Positions 8,897-18,440 are shown, numbered from the stretch's first letter. The stretch: 33,669 nt of DNA from Pseudomonadota bacterium (GCA_021826035.1 JAKBBE010000022.1:1-33669), one strand, 5' to 3'. Notes: generated by a model not told the origin, from the letters alone. Numbers and translations are program-made.

Positions 8897-9886
8897 ATGA
8901 ATTCGCGGCAAAGAATACATTCATTCCTGCGCAAGCGATTGAATACTCGACAGATTCTCTTCATTGCCGAACTTGAGGTAGCGCGATCGCTGGGAGGGGC
9001 TGCTCACGCTGTCGGTATGTCTCAACCTGCTGCTTCGACCCTGGTAAAGGGTTTCGAAGATGCCCTTGGAGTTCAGCTGTTCGAACGCCACGCCCGTGGC
9101 ATTGTGCCGACACCTTACGGGGAAATCCTCACCCGGCATGCACGGGCGGTGATCGCAGAACTTGACCAGGCCCAGGAGGAGATCGCAGCGCTGAAATCCG
9201 GACTTGCTGGGCAAGCCTCGATCGGCGCCGTAGCAACGCCCGGTACGAACCTAGTGCCTTGCGCCGTCGCGCAATTGAAGCAGCAACACCCGCGCCTGCT
9301 AATCAGCATTGAAATCGACAACAGTCGACTGTTGATCGATAAACTTCTGCGCGGGCAGTTGGATTTAGTGGTCGGTCGGTTGCTCGACGCACAGGGCGCC
9401 GGAGAGCTTCAGTTAGAGCCTCTCTCCAGCGAGGTTCACGCTGCCATCGCAGCGGCCAACCATCCTCTGGCCGGAATTCCGATGGTGGACCTCGGGGACC
9501 TTGTCACTCAGCTGTGGATCCTGCCGCCGCCGGACAGTCTGCTACGCGAACGGCTCACCGCCGTATTCCAACAGCGAGACTTACCGATGCCGCTCAACGT
9601 CGTCGAGGCGCAATCGATTCCTGCGATCCTCGGACTCCTGCACGCCGCGCAGGCAATAGTTCCCCTGCCGCGGGAACTCGTGCAATCGTTGTGCGACTGC
9701 GGAAATCTTGCGGTTCTCATCGAGGATATCGGGCTAAATCTCGGCCCGTTTGGCTTGATCACGCGCCGCCAGCATCGTCTCTCCCCAGGCGCACAGGCTC
9801 TTGCGACGGTTCTGCGCACGACTGCAGCGACGCTCTACGCGCGCTCCTCGTTCGGGAGTGAACCGTTGGCGCCCAACTCGAGGTAG
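8897..9886 (+). CDS. LysR-family transcriptional regulator
   Basis: A 329-residue LysR-type regulator. Residues about 15-75 form the winged helix-turn-helix (LNTRQILFIAELEVARSLGG, MSQPAASTLVKGFEDALGVQ, LFERHARGIVPTPYG), and a linker helix and a periplasmic-binding-like effector domain fill the rest. Effector-domain wording such as RGQLDLVVGRL is typical of the subgroup that senses aromatic or sugar-derived ligands. It is divergent from the TonB receptor, which is the usual arrangement for a regulator of its neighbour. The start ATG lacks a good Shine-Dalgarno, so the exact N-terminus is uncertain. Its 3' end overlaps the convergent fructuronate reductase gene by 52 bases. Confidence 0.9.
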   Translation: MNSRQRIHSFLRKRLNTRQILFIAELEVARSLGGAAHAVGMSQPAASTLVKGFEDALGVQLFERHARGIVPTPYGEILTRHARAVIAELDQAQEEIAALKSGLAGQASIGAVATPGTNLVPCAVAQLKQQHPRLLISIEIDNSRLLIDKLLRGQLDLVVGRLLDAQGAGELQLEPLSSEVHAAIAAANHPLAGIPMVDLGDLVTQLWILPPPDSLLRERLTAVFQQRDLPMPLNVVEAQSIPAILGLLHAAQAIVPLPRELVQSLCDCGNLAVLIEDIGLNLGPFGLITRRQHRLSPGAQALATVLRTTAATLYARSSFGSEPLAPNSR

Positions 9887-11295
9887 GCCTGCGCCACCGC
9901 GCTCCTGAACAGCACCGCGCGCGCGAGGTGTGGCGGGAAGATCTCCGTGAGCGCCAGAAACCCCTCGACGTCGTGCTCCGGTTGATCGGTACAGGCGCGG
10001 CCGAGGACGAGCAACCGCTCGGCCTGCGGATCGGTGAGCGCGCCGTCGGCGCGCGCCCGCCCGACCACGAAGCGCATCCATGCCGCGAGCGCCAGCGCAA
10101 GATGCCCAAAGGGTCGCCCGGCGGCCATCGCCTCCGCGAGACTCGGCAGCAGACGCACCGGGAGCTTCTTCGATCCATCCCAGGCGATCTGCGCGAGCTG
10201 GTGTCTGACACTGGGGTTGCGAAATCGATCGAGCGTCGCCTCGATGTACGCCCCGACTTCAAACGAGCCGCTCGCACGCAGACCGGGTGCGACTTCCTCG
10301 CGCAACAGACGCTCGACGCAGTGCGCGAGCGGCAGGTCACGCATCGCCTCGGCCACCGTGGTGTGACCGCGCAACAGGCCGAGGTAGGCGAGCATCGAAT
10401 GCGCCCCGTTGACCACTCTCAGCTTGGCGCGGTCATAGACCGAGACGTCCCGAGCCAACGTCACGCCCACTGCAGCCCAATCGGCCAGCCGCACCGCCGG
10501 GACATCCTCGATGACCCACTGCGTGAACCGCTCGCGCTGTACCGGCCAGGCGTCATCGAGGCCGCACTCGGCGGCAACGCGGGCGATCAGGTCCGCATCG
10601 GTCGCCGGAGTGATGCTGTCGACCATGGTGCGCGGAAAGGACACCTCGTGCTCGATCCACCGGGCCAACGCCGGATCGCGCTCAGCGGCGAATGCCGTCA
10701 CCGCCGCGCGCAGCGTCGGTCCGTTGTCCGGCAGGTTGTCGCAGCTGACCACGACGAACGGCGCCACGCCGCGGGCGTGTCGCCGCCGAAGCCCTTCGGT
10801 GAGAAATCCGATGACGCTGCGGACCGCGCCGTCGGCCCGCAAGTCGTGTGCGATCTCCGGGTGCGCGAGATCAAGCTGCCCATCGCCCCCGAGACAGTAG
10901 CCCTTCTCGGTGACGGTGAGCGTCACCAGAAGCGTCTCGGGCGCCTCGAGGCGCGCAAACACCGCCGGCCGCTCACTCGGTGCCACGAGGATCTCGTGCA
11001 GCGCACCGATCACGCGCAGCGGCGCCGCCGCGGCGAGCTCGGCCAAGCAATACAGGTTATTCTGCGGCGCGAGCGCATCGCGAACTGCGCCGCTGTGCAG
11101 CGCAACGGCGCTGATGGCCCAGCGCGGATCGCGCTCGAGCAGCCGATCGGCGTAGTACGCTTGATGCGCGCGGTGAAACGCGCCGGGACCGAAGTGCAGC
11201 CAACCGACGCGGCAAGCCTCGCGCGCGTAGCGCGGACGAGCCACCTCCGCACGCACCTGCGCCAGCGTTGAGTCGCTCAGCTGCCTGAGTTTCAT
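9835..11295 (-). CDS. uxuB: D-fructuronate reductase (mannitol dehydrogenase family)
   Basis: 486 residues from ATG 11295, the same length as E. coli UxuB by recall. It belongs to the polyol-specific long-chain dehydrogenases: a Rossmann N-domain with WLHFGPGAFHRAHQAYYADR and a C-terminal helical domain with NGAHSMLAYLG and DGSKKLPVRLL. LTVTEKGYC and SCDNLPDNG are also characteristic. It interconverts fructuronate and mannonate with NAD(H) in the cytoplasm, after glucuronate isomerase and before mannonate dehydratase. An upstream in-frame extension exists, but it would run through the operator and into the divergent GH67 gene, so the downstream ATG is preferred. No Shine-Dalgarno precedes that ATG, and the predicted transcript start lies only a few bases upstream. 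A tagaturonate or mannitol substrate is possible but less likely given the neighbours. Confidence 0.93.
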   Translation of the reverse strand: MKLRQLSDSTLAQVRAEVARPRYAREACRVGWLHFGPGAFHRAHQAYYADRLLERDPRWAISAVALHSGAVRDALAPQNNLYCLAELAAAAPLRVIGALHEILVAPSERPAVFARLEAPETLLVTLTVTEKGYCLGGDGQLDLAHPEIAHDLRADGAVRSVIGFLTEGLRRRHARGVAPFVVVSCDNLPDNGPTLRAAVTAFAAERDPALARWIEHEVSFPRTMVDSITPATDADLIARVAAECGLDDAWPVQRERFTQWVIEDVPAVRLADWAAVGVTLARDVSVYDRAKLRVVNGAHSMLAYLGLLRGHTTVAEAMRDLPLAHCVERLLREEVAPGLRASGSFEVGAYIEATLDRFRNPSVRHQLAQIAWDGSKKLPVRLLPSLAEAMAAGRPFGHLALALAAWMRFVVGRARADGALTDPQAERLLVLGRACTDQPEHDVEGFLALTEIFPPHLARAVLFRSAVAQAYLELGANGSLPNEERA

Positions 11296-11336
11296 TGCGG
11301 AAAGAGTAATGGTAGCGTTATCACTTTGCAACGCAA
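11295..11336. promoter_or_regulatory. Shared operator and divergent promoters of uxuB and the GH67 gene
   Basis: The 14-mer TGGTAGCGTTATCA occupies 11310-11323 between the two divergent genes. On the minus strand TTGCGT (11331-11336) and TACCAT (11309-11314), 16 bases apart, fit a promoter for uxuB. On the plus strand TTGCGG (11295-11300) and TATCAC (11319-11324), 18 bases apart, fit a promoter for the alpha-glucuronidase. Each -10 is built from an outer half-site of the operator, so one bound repressor would block both directions. Confidence 0.6.
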
Positions 11337-11356
11337 TCACTATCGCCGGGGGGCGC

Positions 11357-13594
11357 ATGTCGCAGTTCACCCAGGCAGCACGACGCTGCACAACAGTCCT
11401 CGGGGCCACCGCCCTGCTCGCCCTGCCGACGGTGTTCGTCGCCGCGCATGCCGAGGACGGCTACCGGCTCTGGCTGCGCTACGTGCCGGTGCACGGCGCA
11501 TGGCAGAAGCGCTACCGCCACTCGGCGCGTGAGCTGGTGCCGGGCGCGGCAGACTCACCGACGTTGCGCGCTGCGACCCAGGAGCTGGAGCGGGGGCTCA
11601 CGGGACTGCTCTCGCGCCCGGTCCCGAGCGAGCCGACCGTCACTCGCAATGGCGCGATCGTGCTCGGCACACCGCGCAGCGCACCGCTGCTGCGCTCGCT
11701 GCACCTGGGCCTGCGCCGGCTCGGTGCACAGGGCTACGTGATCCGTACCGCGCAGATCAACGCCCACCGCGTCACGGTGATCGCCGCCAATACCGATATA
11801 GGCGTGCTCTACGGGGTGTTCCGCTTCCTGCGCCAGATCCAGACCCGCCAGCCGCTCGAGCCGCTCGCCATCGCCTCGCGGCCGAAGATCCGCCGGCGCG
11901 TGCTCGACTTCTGGGACAACCTCAACGGCAGTGTCGAGCGCGGCTACGCCGGAGACTCGATCTGGAAGTGGCGCGAACTGCCGCAGTACCTCTCGCCCCG
12001 CTACACCGACTTCGCGCGCGCGTGCGCCTCGGTCGGCATCAACGGGGTGGTGCTGAACAACGTCAATGCCAGTCCGTGGATCCTCACGCCCCTGTACCTC
12101 GCCAAGGTCGCTGCGCTCGCCAATGTACTGCGGCCCTACGGGATCCGCATCTACCTGTCGGTGCCGTTCAGTGCACCCATCACGGTCGGAAAGCTCACGA
12201 GCGCCGACCCGCTCGATCCGGCGGTGCAGGCCTGGTGGCGGCACAAAGTCGCCGCGATCTATCGCGCGGTGCCGGATTTCGGAGGCTTTCTGATGAAGGC
12301 CGATTCCGAAGGCGAACCGGGACCGGAGAACTACGGCCGCACCCAGGCGCAGGGCGCCAATCTGCTCGCCCGAGCGCTCGCCCCTCATCACGGCATCGTC
12401 ATGTGGCGTGCATTCGTCTACTCCACGAACCCGCACTCCGAGGACCGCGTTCGCCAGTCCTACGACATCTTCAAGCCGCTCGACGGCAAATTCGACCGCA
12501 ATGTGATCCTGCAGGTCAAAAACGGGCCGCTCGACTTCCAGCCGCGCGAGCCGTTTCATCCACTGTTCGGCGCCATGCCGCACACGCACCTGATGCTCGA
12601 ACTGGAGATCACCAAGGAATACCTTGGCCAGCAGACCAGCCTCGTCTACCTCGGTACGCTGTTCCAGGGAGCGCTGCGCGCAGACACCTGGGCCCGAGGT
12701 CCGGGCTCGACGGTCGCACGGGTCATTGACGGCTCGCTCTACGGCCAGCACGACACCGCAATCGCCGGCGTCGCCAACATCGGCTCGGACCGCAACTGGT
12801 GCGGCTCAATCTTCAATCAGTCCAATTGGTACGTGTTCGGACGGCTCGCCTGGAATCCCAACGCCTCGGCCCGCACCATCGCCGCCCAGTGGGTCCGCAT
12901 GACCTTCACCAATGCCGCAAAGTTCGTGCGTCCCGTAGTGCACATGATGATGGGTTCGCGCGAAGCGGTGGTCGACTACAGCGATCCTCTCGGGCTCGCC
13001 AGTCAGATGGCCGGCACGCACTACGGCCCGGGCCCGTGGATCGCCCCGAGCGCGCACGTCCCACCGGACTGGTCGGACACCTACTACAGCCGCGCGGACG
13101 CGAGCGGCATCGGCTTTGACCGCACGGCCAGCGGCAGCGATGCCGTCGCACAGTACGCCCCGCACGTCGCTGCCCGGTTCGCGAGCCTCAAGCGCTGTCC
13201 GGAAAATCTGCTCCTGTGGTTCCACCACGTACCGTGGACGTACCGCCTGGCGTCCGGCCACACGCTGTGGGACTCGCTAGTCCTGCACTACGTGCGCGGC
13301 GTCACCGCCGTCAAGCGGATGCGCAGGACATGGCGCGGGCTTTCCCGCTTCGTCGATCCGCGTCGCTTCCAATTGACGGCCGCGTTCCTGACCATCCAGG
13401 TGCACGAGGCCGAATGGTGGCGGGATGCGAGCATCGCCTACTTCCAATCGATCTCCCATCTGCCGCTGCCCCCAGGGGTCGCACCCCCCCCCGATTCACT
13501 CAAGGCCTACGAGGCGTTCTGCATTCCCTACCTCGAAGGAACACCCGGGACCGGAGCGGCATGCCCGCCGGATGACGCCCCGGTGCCGCGTTGA
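11357..13594 (+). CDS. Alpha-glucuronidase, glycoside hydrolase family 67
   Basis: 745 residues from ATG 11357, chosen because a GGGGGG ribosome-binding site sits just before it and a signal peptide follows (hydrophobic core ending AAHA near residue 32). GH67 enzymes release (4-O-methyl)glucuronate from the non-reducing terminal xylose of xylo-oligosaccharides, typically in the periplasm. The family marks are clear: FWDNLNGSVERGYAGDSIW at about 185-203, KADSEGEPGPENYGRTQAQG with catalytic acid candidate Glu318, KNGPLDFQPREP with Asp393, and LELEITKEYLG with Glu421. The 28-residue spacing of the last two matches recalled GH67 structures. It is divergent from uxuB and upstream of uxaC, which take the released glucuronate onward. 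Confidence 0.96.
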   Translation: MSQFTQAARRCTTVLGATALLALPTVFVAAHAEDGYRLWLRYVPVHGAWQKRYRHSARELVPGAADSPTLRAATQELERGLTGLLSRPVPSEPTVTRNGAIVLGTPRSAPLLRSLHLGLRRLGAQGYVIRTAQINAHRVTVIAANTDIGVLYGVFRFLRQIQTRQPLEPLAIASRPKIRRRVLDFWDNLNGSVERGYAGDSIWKWRELPQYLSPRYTDFARACASVGINGVVLNNVNASPWILTPLYLAKVAALANVLRPYGIRIYLSVPFSAPITVGKLTSADPLDPAVQAWWRHKVAAIYRAVPDFGGFLMKADSEGEPGPENYGRTQAQGANLLARALAPHHGIVMWRAFVYSTNPHSEDRVRQSYDIFKPLDGKFDRNVILQVKNGPLDFQPREPFHPLFGAMPHTHLMLELEITKEYLGQQTSLVYLGTLFQGALRADTWARGPGSTVARVIDGSLYGQHDTAIAGVANIGSDRNWCGSIFNQSNWYVFGRLAWNPNASARTIAAQWVRMTFTNAAKFVRPVVHMMMGSREAVVDYSDPLGLASQMAGTHYGPGPWIAPSAHVPPDWSDTYYSRADASGIGFDRTASGSDAVAQYAPHVAARFASLKRCPENLLLWFHHVPWTYRLASGHTLWDSLVLHYVRGVTAVKRMRRTWRGLSRFVDPRRFQLTAAFLTIQVHEAEWWRDASIAYFQSISHLPLPPGVAPPPDSLKAYEAFCIPYLEGTPGTGAACPPDDAPVPR

Positions 13595-13604
13595 CCCCGA
13601 GAAC

Positions 13605-13620
13605 CCCCGACCCATCGGGG
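13605..13620 (+). other. Short G+C-rich hairpin between the GH67 gene and uxaC
   Basis: CCCCGA and TCGGGG pair around a CCCA loop, eleven bases after the GH67 stop. No T-run follows, so it is not a classic terminator. It could stabilise the 3' end of the upstream message or be chance in a G+C-rich region. Confidence 0.3.
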
Positions 13621-13663
13621 TCCCGTCCTCAGCGGCGCCCCGAGCGCCCCACGAGCCGCGAAC

Positions 13664-15097
13664 ATGACTGACCCTGCCCGCCCTGCACTGCACCCCGATC
13701 GATTGTTTCCGGCCGAGCCGGCGACCCGGGCCATCGCCCGACGTCTCCACGCCGAAGTGCGTGCATTGCCGATCATCAGTCCCCATGGGCACACCGATCC
13801 GCGCTGGTTCGCGGCCAACGAGCCGTTCAGCGATCCGGCCGCCCTGCTGATCACCCCGGATCACTACATCACTCGGATGCTCTACAGTCAGGGTGTGCCA
13901 CTTGAGGCGCTCGGCGTCGAACCGAACGGCGAGCGGCACAGCCCGCCGGCGCCCGAGGCCATCTGGCGCACCTTCGCCGCGCATTACCACCTGTTCCGCG
14001 GCACTCCCTCTCGCCTGTGGCTCGACTGGGTCCTCACCGAGGTGTTCGGCGCCGACAGCCCCCTCACGAGCGCGAACGCCGAGCAGACCTACGCGCGCAT
14101 CTGCGAGCGGCTCGCCGCGCCGGCCTTCCGCCCACGCGCGCTGTTCGAGAGATTCAGCATCGAAGTGCTGGCCACCACCGAGTCGCCGCTGGATTCCCTC
14201 GAGCACCACGCCGCCCTCCGCACGAGCGGCTGGCCCGGACGAGTGATCAGCGCCTATCGGCCCGATCCGGTGGTCGATCCGCACACCCCGGGATTCCTCA
14301 CGCACCTGGAGCGCCTCGGCGCACTGAGCGGATTCGATCCGTTCAGCTGGCGGGGATATCTCGGCGCCCATCGGGCGCGACGCGCCTTCTTTGCCTCCCT
14401 CGGCGCGACTTCCACCGACCATGGCCACCCGACCGCGCTAACGACCGATCTGGGTGAACGGGACGCCGAGGCGCTGTTCGAGCGCGTCGTGCGAACCACG
14501 CGCCGCGGGGAACTCACCGACGCCGATGCCGAGACATTCCGCGCCCAGATGCTCACCGAGATGGCCCGCATGAGCCTCGAGGACGGCCTGGTGATGCAGA
14601 TTCACCCCGGTGCCTGGCGCAACCACAACACGCCGCTGTACCGTCGTTTCGGTGCGAACATCGGCGCCGACATCCCGACGCGGACCGACTATGTCGCCGC
14701 ACTGCGTCCGCTGCTGAATCGCTTCGGCAACGAGCGCGCCCTCACGATCATCGTGTTCACGCTCGATGAATCGAGCTACAGCCGCGAACTGGCGCCGCTC
14801 GCCGGACACTATCCGGCGCTGCGACTGGGACCGGCCTGGTGGTTCCACGACAGCCCCGAGGGTTTGCTGCGCTTTCGCGAGCAGACCAGCGAAACGGCCG
14901 GGTTCTACAACACCGTGGGCTTCAACGACGACACGCGCGCGTTCTTGTCAATTCCGGCGCGCCACGACGCGGCGCGGCGCATCGACTGCGCATTTCTCGC
15001 CCGGTGGGTGGCCGAGCACCGCCTCTCTGAGGACGAGGCGCTGCAGGTGGCGCATGATCTGGTCTATCGGCTGCCCAAACAGGCCTATCGGCTCTGA
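13664..15097 (+). CDS. uxaC: Glucuronate (uronate) isomerase
   Basis: A 477-residue cytoplasmic protein of the amidohydrolase-like uronate isomerase family, close to the family length of about 470. It converts D-glucuronate to D-fructuronate. Marks are the metal-site segment IISPHGHTDPRWFA (His41, His43), LDWVLTEVFG, VMQIHPGAWRNHN and LGPAWWFHDSPEGLLRFREQ, then GFNDDTRAFLSIPARHD near the end. It lies 69 bases after the GH67 gene on the same strand and is probably co-transcribed with it, so the enzyme that frees glucuronate and the one that first metabolises it are linked. The Shine-Dalgarno is weak. The gene is convergent with the unassigned secreted protein. Confidence 0.96.
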   Translation: MTDPARPALHPDRLFPAEPATRAIARRLHAEVRALPIISPHGHTDPRWFAANEPFSDPAALLITPDHYITRMLYSQGVPLEALGVEPNGERHSPPAPEAIWRTFAAHYHLFRGTPSRLWLDWVLTEVFGADSPLTSANAEQTYARICERLAAPAFRPRALFERFSIEVLATTESPLDSLEHHAALRTSGWPGRVISAYRPDPVVDPHTPGFLTHLERLGALSGFDPFSWRGYLGAHRARRAFFASLGATSTDHGHPTALTTDLGERDAEALFERVVRTTRRGELTDADAETFRAQMLTEMARMSLEDGLVMQIHPGAWRNHNTPLYRRFGANIGADIPTRTDYVAALRPLLNRFGNERALTIIVFTLDESSYSRELAPLAGHYPALRLGPAWWFHDSPEGLLRFREQTSETAGFYNTVGFNDDTRAFLSIPARHDAARRIDCAFLARWVAEHRLSEDEALQVAHDLVYRLPKQAYRL

Positions 15098-15178
15098 TCG
15101 GCTCCGCGCCCGGCCGGCGCCGCAACGATAGCGACGCAGGCCGGGGCGGGTCGATTCACGAGCGCCGTGCGACTCGGC

Positions 15179-17125
15179 TCACTGCACCGCGAACGCGCGG
15201 TACGAATGGGGCGCGAGCCTGACGACGAAGCTGCTCTGCCCCTGTTCGCTCGGCAACGGATTCGGCGTGATGAGCGGCGAGGACAGCACCGTGCGCCCCG
15301 AGGCCAGATCGAGCAGCTGGCGAGCCCCTCGATGTACGAAGATGCGCACCGTCACGGGACGCGCCAGATACGACTCGACGACGAACGTGTGATTGCTATA
15401 AGCGAACACTGCGACGTGCGCCGGCGCGTTGATGCGCACCGGGAAGTTCGCCAGCAGATACCCGCGCAGTGTATTCAGCACGGGTTCGGGCAATCGGTAG
15501 AGATCTCCCATGTTGCTCGGAACGTCCAGCACGTAGAGTTCCCCGCGCGAATAACCGGTCATCAGCAGCAGCGGCACGCCATGAGCCGACGCCTCCCCTT
15601 CGACCACCGGCCAGCTGTCGTTGGTGTAGAAGCGAATCTCCGGGAAGACGATCCGCGCCGCGCGTTCACCCGGAACGTTCAGTCCCGCAGTGGTGCCACC
15701 GGCAATGCTGCCCAGATAGTGCCGCACCATGATCGGCAGTCCGGTGTAGGTGATGTCGGCGATGGCGCGGATTCCGCGATGCTCCTGCTCGAGCGTGTGC
15801 AGCAACCCGGAGGTGATGATCACATCGCCCCCGGCCTTCAACCGCGCCTGGATCTTCGCCACCAGGTGCGGGTCGGCCGCCGCCTCCGCGCTGAGCAGCA
15901 CGATCGGAGCATGCCTCGGGAAGTGCGGCTCGAGATTGATCGGGATGCCGATGTTGCCCAAGTAGTTCTGCAGGAAGTCCTCGCCGCTTGACTGGAACGG
16001 CTTGTAACTGGCGATCCCGATCGGGTGCCCGAGCTTGCCGAGAATTTTGTCGACTTTGCCGAGCGCATAGCCGGCAACGCTGGCCCAGCCCGGCACCGCC
16101 TCGCTGCCCGGTGGCGCCTTGAACGCACGCACCATGGCGTTCCAGTCGAAGCTGGTGCGATCCGCCGCCCAGGCATAGCGTGCACCGGGGCTCACCGCCT
16201 CGGGCACGGCGAGCTGTGGCCAGCTGAACAGCGTGATTTCCGGCGACTTGGCGAACAGTGTGTCCCAGAGCTGCTCGGCGTAGCGGTCGACGTACCGGTC
16301 GCCGAAGGTATCGACCCAGCCGCCCTTGTCCCCGTGCGGGCGGATGTTGTGATAGTAGCGGTAGATCAGATAGCTCTCGTACTGCTGAAGCATCTGCGCG
16401 GTGTGCACCGGATCGCGAGTCTCGGTGCCGGTGTAGATGCCGCTGAACATCTTCGCCTCGCGGTCCAGATCGAAGCCCAGCCCTTGGAAGTGCTCGTACC
16501 AGTTCGGGTACTTGATGATCACTTTGGCATGCGGGTTGACCTGGCGCGCCGTATCGATGATCAGATGCTGCGCCACCCAGCGCATCTTGCGCAGCCGGTA
16601 CTGCGTCCAGCTGAGGGACCCCTTGGCCTTGATGTCGGCGTTGCTGCGCGTATTGAAGAACGTGAAATCATCGAGAATGATGGTATTGAAATGGCCCGCC
16701 GCCATGCGCACCGCGCGCTCGCAGATCGCGACGTCGTGCGGGTTCTCGAAGTCAAAGGAATTGTACTGATTGTACTGGTTGCGACCGGCGAACAGCGTGA
16801 TGCCGCCGTCTACCGTGATGCCTCGTCGGCGAAAGAACGCCGCGATCCGATCGAGCGTCGCCGGGTCGGCGAACACCTGGTCTCGGTACACCTCGAGGTA
16901 CACCTTGTTGAAGTGCACCTGGCTCCAGATGCGCTGGAACTGTCGACGCAGCGTCTGCGGGTTGGCAAGCTGCCGAGTCGAGGTGACTGGGATGTACACC
17001 GCGACGCTGAAGTTCTTGTATGGGCGCACCGCGGTGCGGGCGGGCGCAGCGCCACCCGTCCCCGCGCACAGCACCCCGCACAGTGCGGCCAGCATGCCCG
17101 CTGCTCGATGGATTCGCCTCATCAT
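15179..17125 (-). CDS. Secreted protein of unknown function, TIM-barrel-like with GH42-type trimerisation-like domain
   Basis: 648 residues. The N-terminus has a hydrophobic signal ending in GGAAPA near residue 28; the start is supported by AGAGGGG upstream. I do not recognise a named family. Residues about 38-330 look like a (beta/alpha)8 sugar hydrolase: FNKVYLEVYRD, GITVDGGITLFAGRNQYNQY, IILDDFTFFNTRSN (Asp152-Asp153), KVIIKYPNWYEHFQGLGFD and GIYTGTETRD (Glu235). Residues about 360-470 (PIVLLSAEA, LKAGGDVIITSGLL) resemble the flavodoxin-like middle domain of GH42 beta-galactosidases, and about 540-648 is a beta-rich C-terminal domain. It sits 64 bases behind the mannonate dehydratase in a permease-dehydratase operon, so a periplasmic role on xylan fragments is inferred. 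Catalysis is not established. Confidence 0.6.
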   Translation of the reverse strand: MMRRIHRAAGMLAALCGVLCAGTGGAAPARTAVRPYKNFSVAVYIPVTSTRQLANPQTLRRQFQRIWSQVHFNKVYLEVYRDQVFADPATLDRIAAFFRRRGITVDGGITLFAGRNQYNQYNSFDFENPHDVAICERAVRMAAGHFNTIILDDFTFFNTRSNADIKAKGSLSWTQYRLRKMRWVAQHLIIDTARQVNPHAKVIIKYPNWYEHFQGLGFDLDREAKMFSGIYTGTETRDPVHTAQMLQQYESYLIYRYYHNIRPHGDKGGWVDTFGDRYVDRYAEQLWDTLFAKSPEITLFSWPQLAVPEAVSPGARYAWAADRTSFDWNAMVRAFKAPPGSEAVPGWASVAGYALGKVDKILGKLGHPIGIASYKPFQSSGEDFLQNYLGNIGIPINLEPHFPRHAPIVLLSAEAAADPHLVAKIQARLKAGGDVIITSGLLHTLEQEHRGIRAIADITYTGLPIMVRHYLGSIAGGTTAGLNVPGERAARIVFPEIRFYTNDSWPVVEGEASAHGVPLLLMTGYSRGELYVLDVPSNMGDLYRLPEPVLNTLRGYLLANFPVRINAPAHVAVFAYSNHTFVVESYLARPVTVRIFVHRGARQLLDLASGRTVLSSPLITPNPLPSEQGQSSFVVRLAPHSYRAFAVQ

Positions 17126-17189
17126 GCCCGTCCCCTCTCTTTTGTAAAAATGCTGTACTGCGCCAACTCGAATGACTCTGCGCCCCGGC

Positions 17190-18440
17190 TCACCAGTCCC
17201 ACATCGTACCGTCGGTCAGACGCGCCACCGGCAGTTGCTTGGGGTTGTAGGGAAAGCGCTCGGCCAGCGTCTCGTCGAGTCCGACGCCGTGACCGGCACT
17301 CTCCCCACAATGCAGGCAGCCGTCCCGGAAGGTGTAGTCGTGCGGGAACACCTCGTCGGTCTGCTCGGTGTGCCGCATGTACTCCTGGATACCGAAGTTC
17401 GGCACCCAGGTATCAAAGTGCAGCGCCGCCCCGAGCGTGATCGGCGAGAGATCCGTCGCACCGTGAAAGCCAGTGCGTACCCGGTGCAGGGCGGCCAGAT
17501 CGGCGATGCGGCGCACGTGCGTGATGCCTCCGCCGTGCACGAGTGTCGTGCGGATGTAGTCGATCAGCTGCCGCTCGAGCAGCGTGCGGCAGTCCCAGAT
17601 GGAGTTGAATACCTCGCCCACCGCGAGCGGCGTGACCGAGTGGCGGCGGATCAGCTCGAAGCCCTCGGGGTTCTCCGCCGGCGTGGCGTCCTCGAGCCAG
17701 AACAGGCGGTACGGCTCGAGGTCCCGGGCCAGGCGCGCCGCCTCGATCGGGCTGAGGCGGTGGTGCACATCGTGCAGCAGTTCGACCTCGGGGCCGTGAT
17801 CGGCGCGCAGACGCTCGAACAGCCGCGGCACGATCTGCAGGTACGGTGGCGTCGACCACACGGTTTCGAGCGGCAGTTCGCTCTCCGCCGGCTCGTACGC
17901 GTTCTTCAACCGCGTCACCCCGTAGGGCTTGGCGAGTCCGGGCACACCGCATTGGGCCCTGACCGCGTGATAACCCTGCTCGAGGTACCGGCCGACTTCG
18001 GCACTGGCCTCCTCCACATCCCGCCCGCTGGCGTGACCGTAGACGAGGATGCCTTCGCGGCTGCGCCCGCCGAGCAGTTGGTAGAGCGGCAGCCCGGCCA
18101 TCTTGCCGAGGATGTCCCACAGAGCCACGTCCACGGCCGCAATCGCAGTCATGGTCACCGGTCCGCGGCGCCAGTACGCGCCGCGATAGAGGAACTGCCA
18201 CGTGTCCTCGATGCGGCCCGCGTCGCGACCGATCAGGTTCGGAATCACGTGATGCTCGAGGTACGCGGCGACCGCGAGTTCGCGGCCGTTGAGCGTGGCA
18301 TCGCCGATGCCCCAGACGCCCGAGCGCGTCTGGATCTTGAGCGTCACGAAGTTGCGTCCCGGCGAGGTGACGATCACTCGCGCGGCAATGATCTCCCGGT
18401 CGCGGTGCGAGCCCTGCGGTGAAGAGGGTTCGTGTGTCAT
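17190..18440 (-). CDS. manD: D-mannonate dehydratase, enolase superfamily (ManD type)
   Basis: 416 residues from ATG 18440, chosen because GGAG lies nine bases upstream. It removes water from D-mannonate to give 2-keto-3-deoxygluconate. It is of the enolase-superfamily ManD type, unrelated to UxuA. Marks are [54 protein letters not shown] and [11 protein letters not shown]. Metal ligands are Asp224 (LLHDVHHR), Glu250 ([10 protein letters not shown]) and Glu276 (GEVFNS). Candidate catalytic residues are Tyr157, His226 and His326 (FHGATD). Some ManD-like proteins have low activity and other roles; here the full hexuronate pathway around it favours a true dehydratase. It lies between the permease and the secreted protein in one operon. 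Confidence 0.93.
   Translation of the reverse strand: MTHEPSSPQGSHRDREIIAARVIVTSPGRNFVTLKIQTRSGVWGIGDATLNGRELAVAAYLEHHVIPNLIGRDAGRIEDTWQFLYRGAYWRRGPVTMTAIAAVDVALWDILGKMAGLPLYQLLGGRSREGILVYGHASGRDVEEASAEVGRYLEQGYHAVRAQCGVPGLAKPYGVTRLKNAYEPAESELPLETVWSTPPYLQIVPRLFERLRADHGPEVELLHDVHHRLSPIEAARLARDLEPYRLFWLEDATPAENPEGFELIRRHSVTPLAVGEVFNSIWDCRTLLERQLIDYIRTTLVHGGGITHVRRIADLAALHRVRTGFHGATDLSPITLGAALHFDTWVPNFGIQEYMRHTEQTDEVFPHDYTFRDGCLHCGESAGHGVGLDETLAERFPYNPKQLPVARLTDGTMWDW

Noticed and set aside
9928..11271. Long plus-strand open frame (447 codons) opposite uxuB
   Set aside because: Arg/His-rich translation without family signature, fully antisense to a well-recognised gene; expected in G+C-rich DNA.
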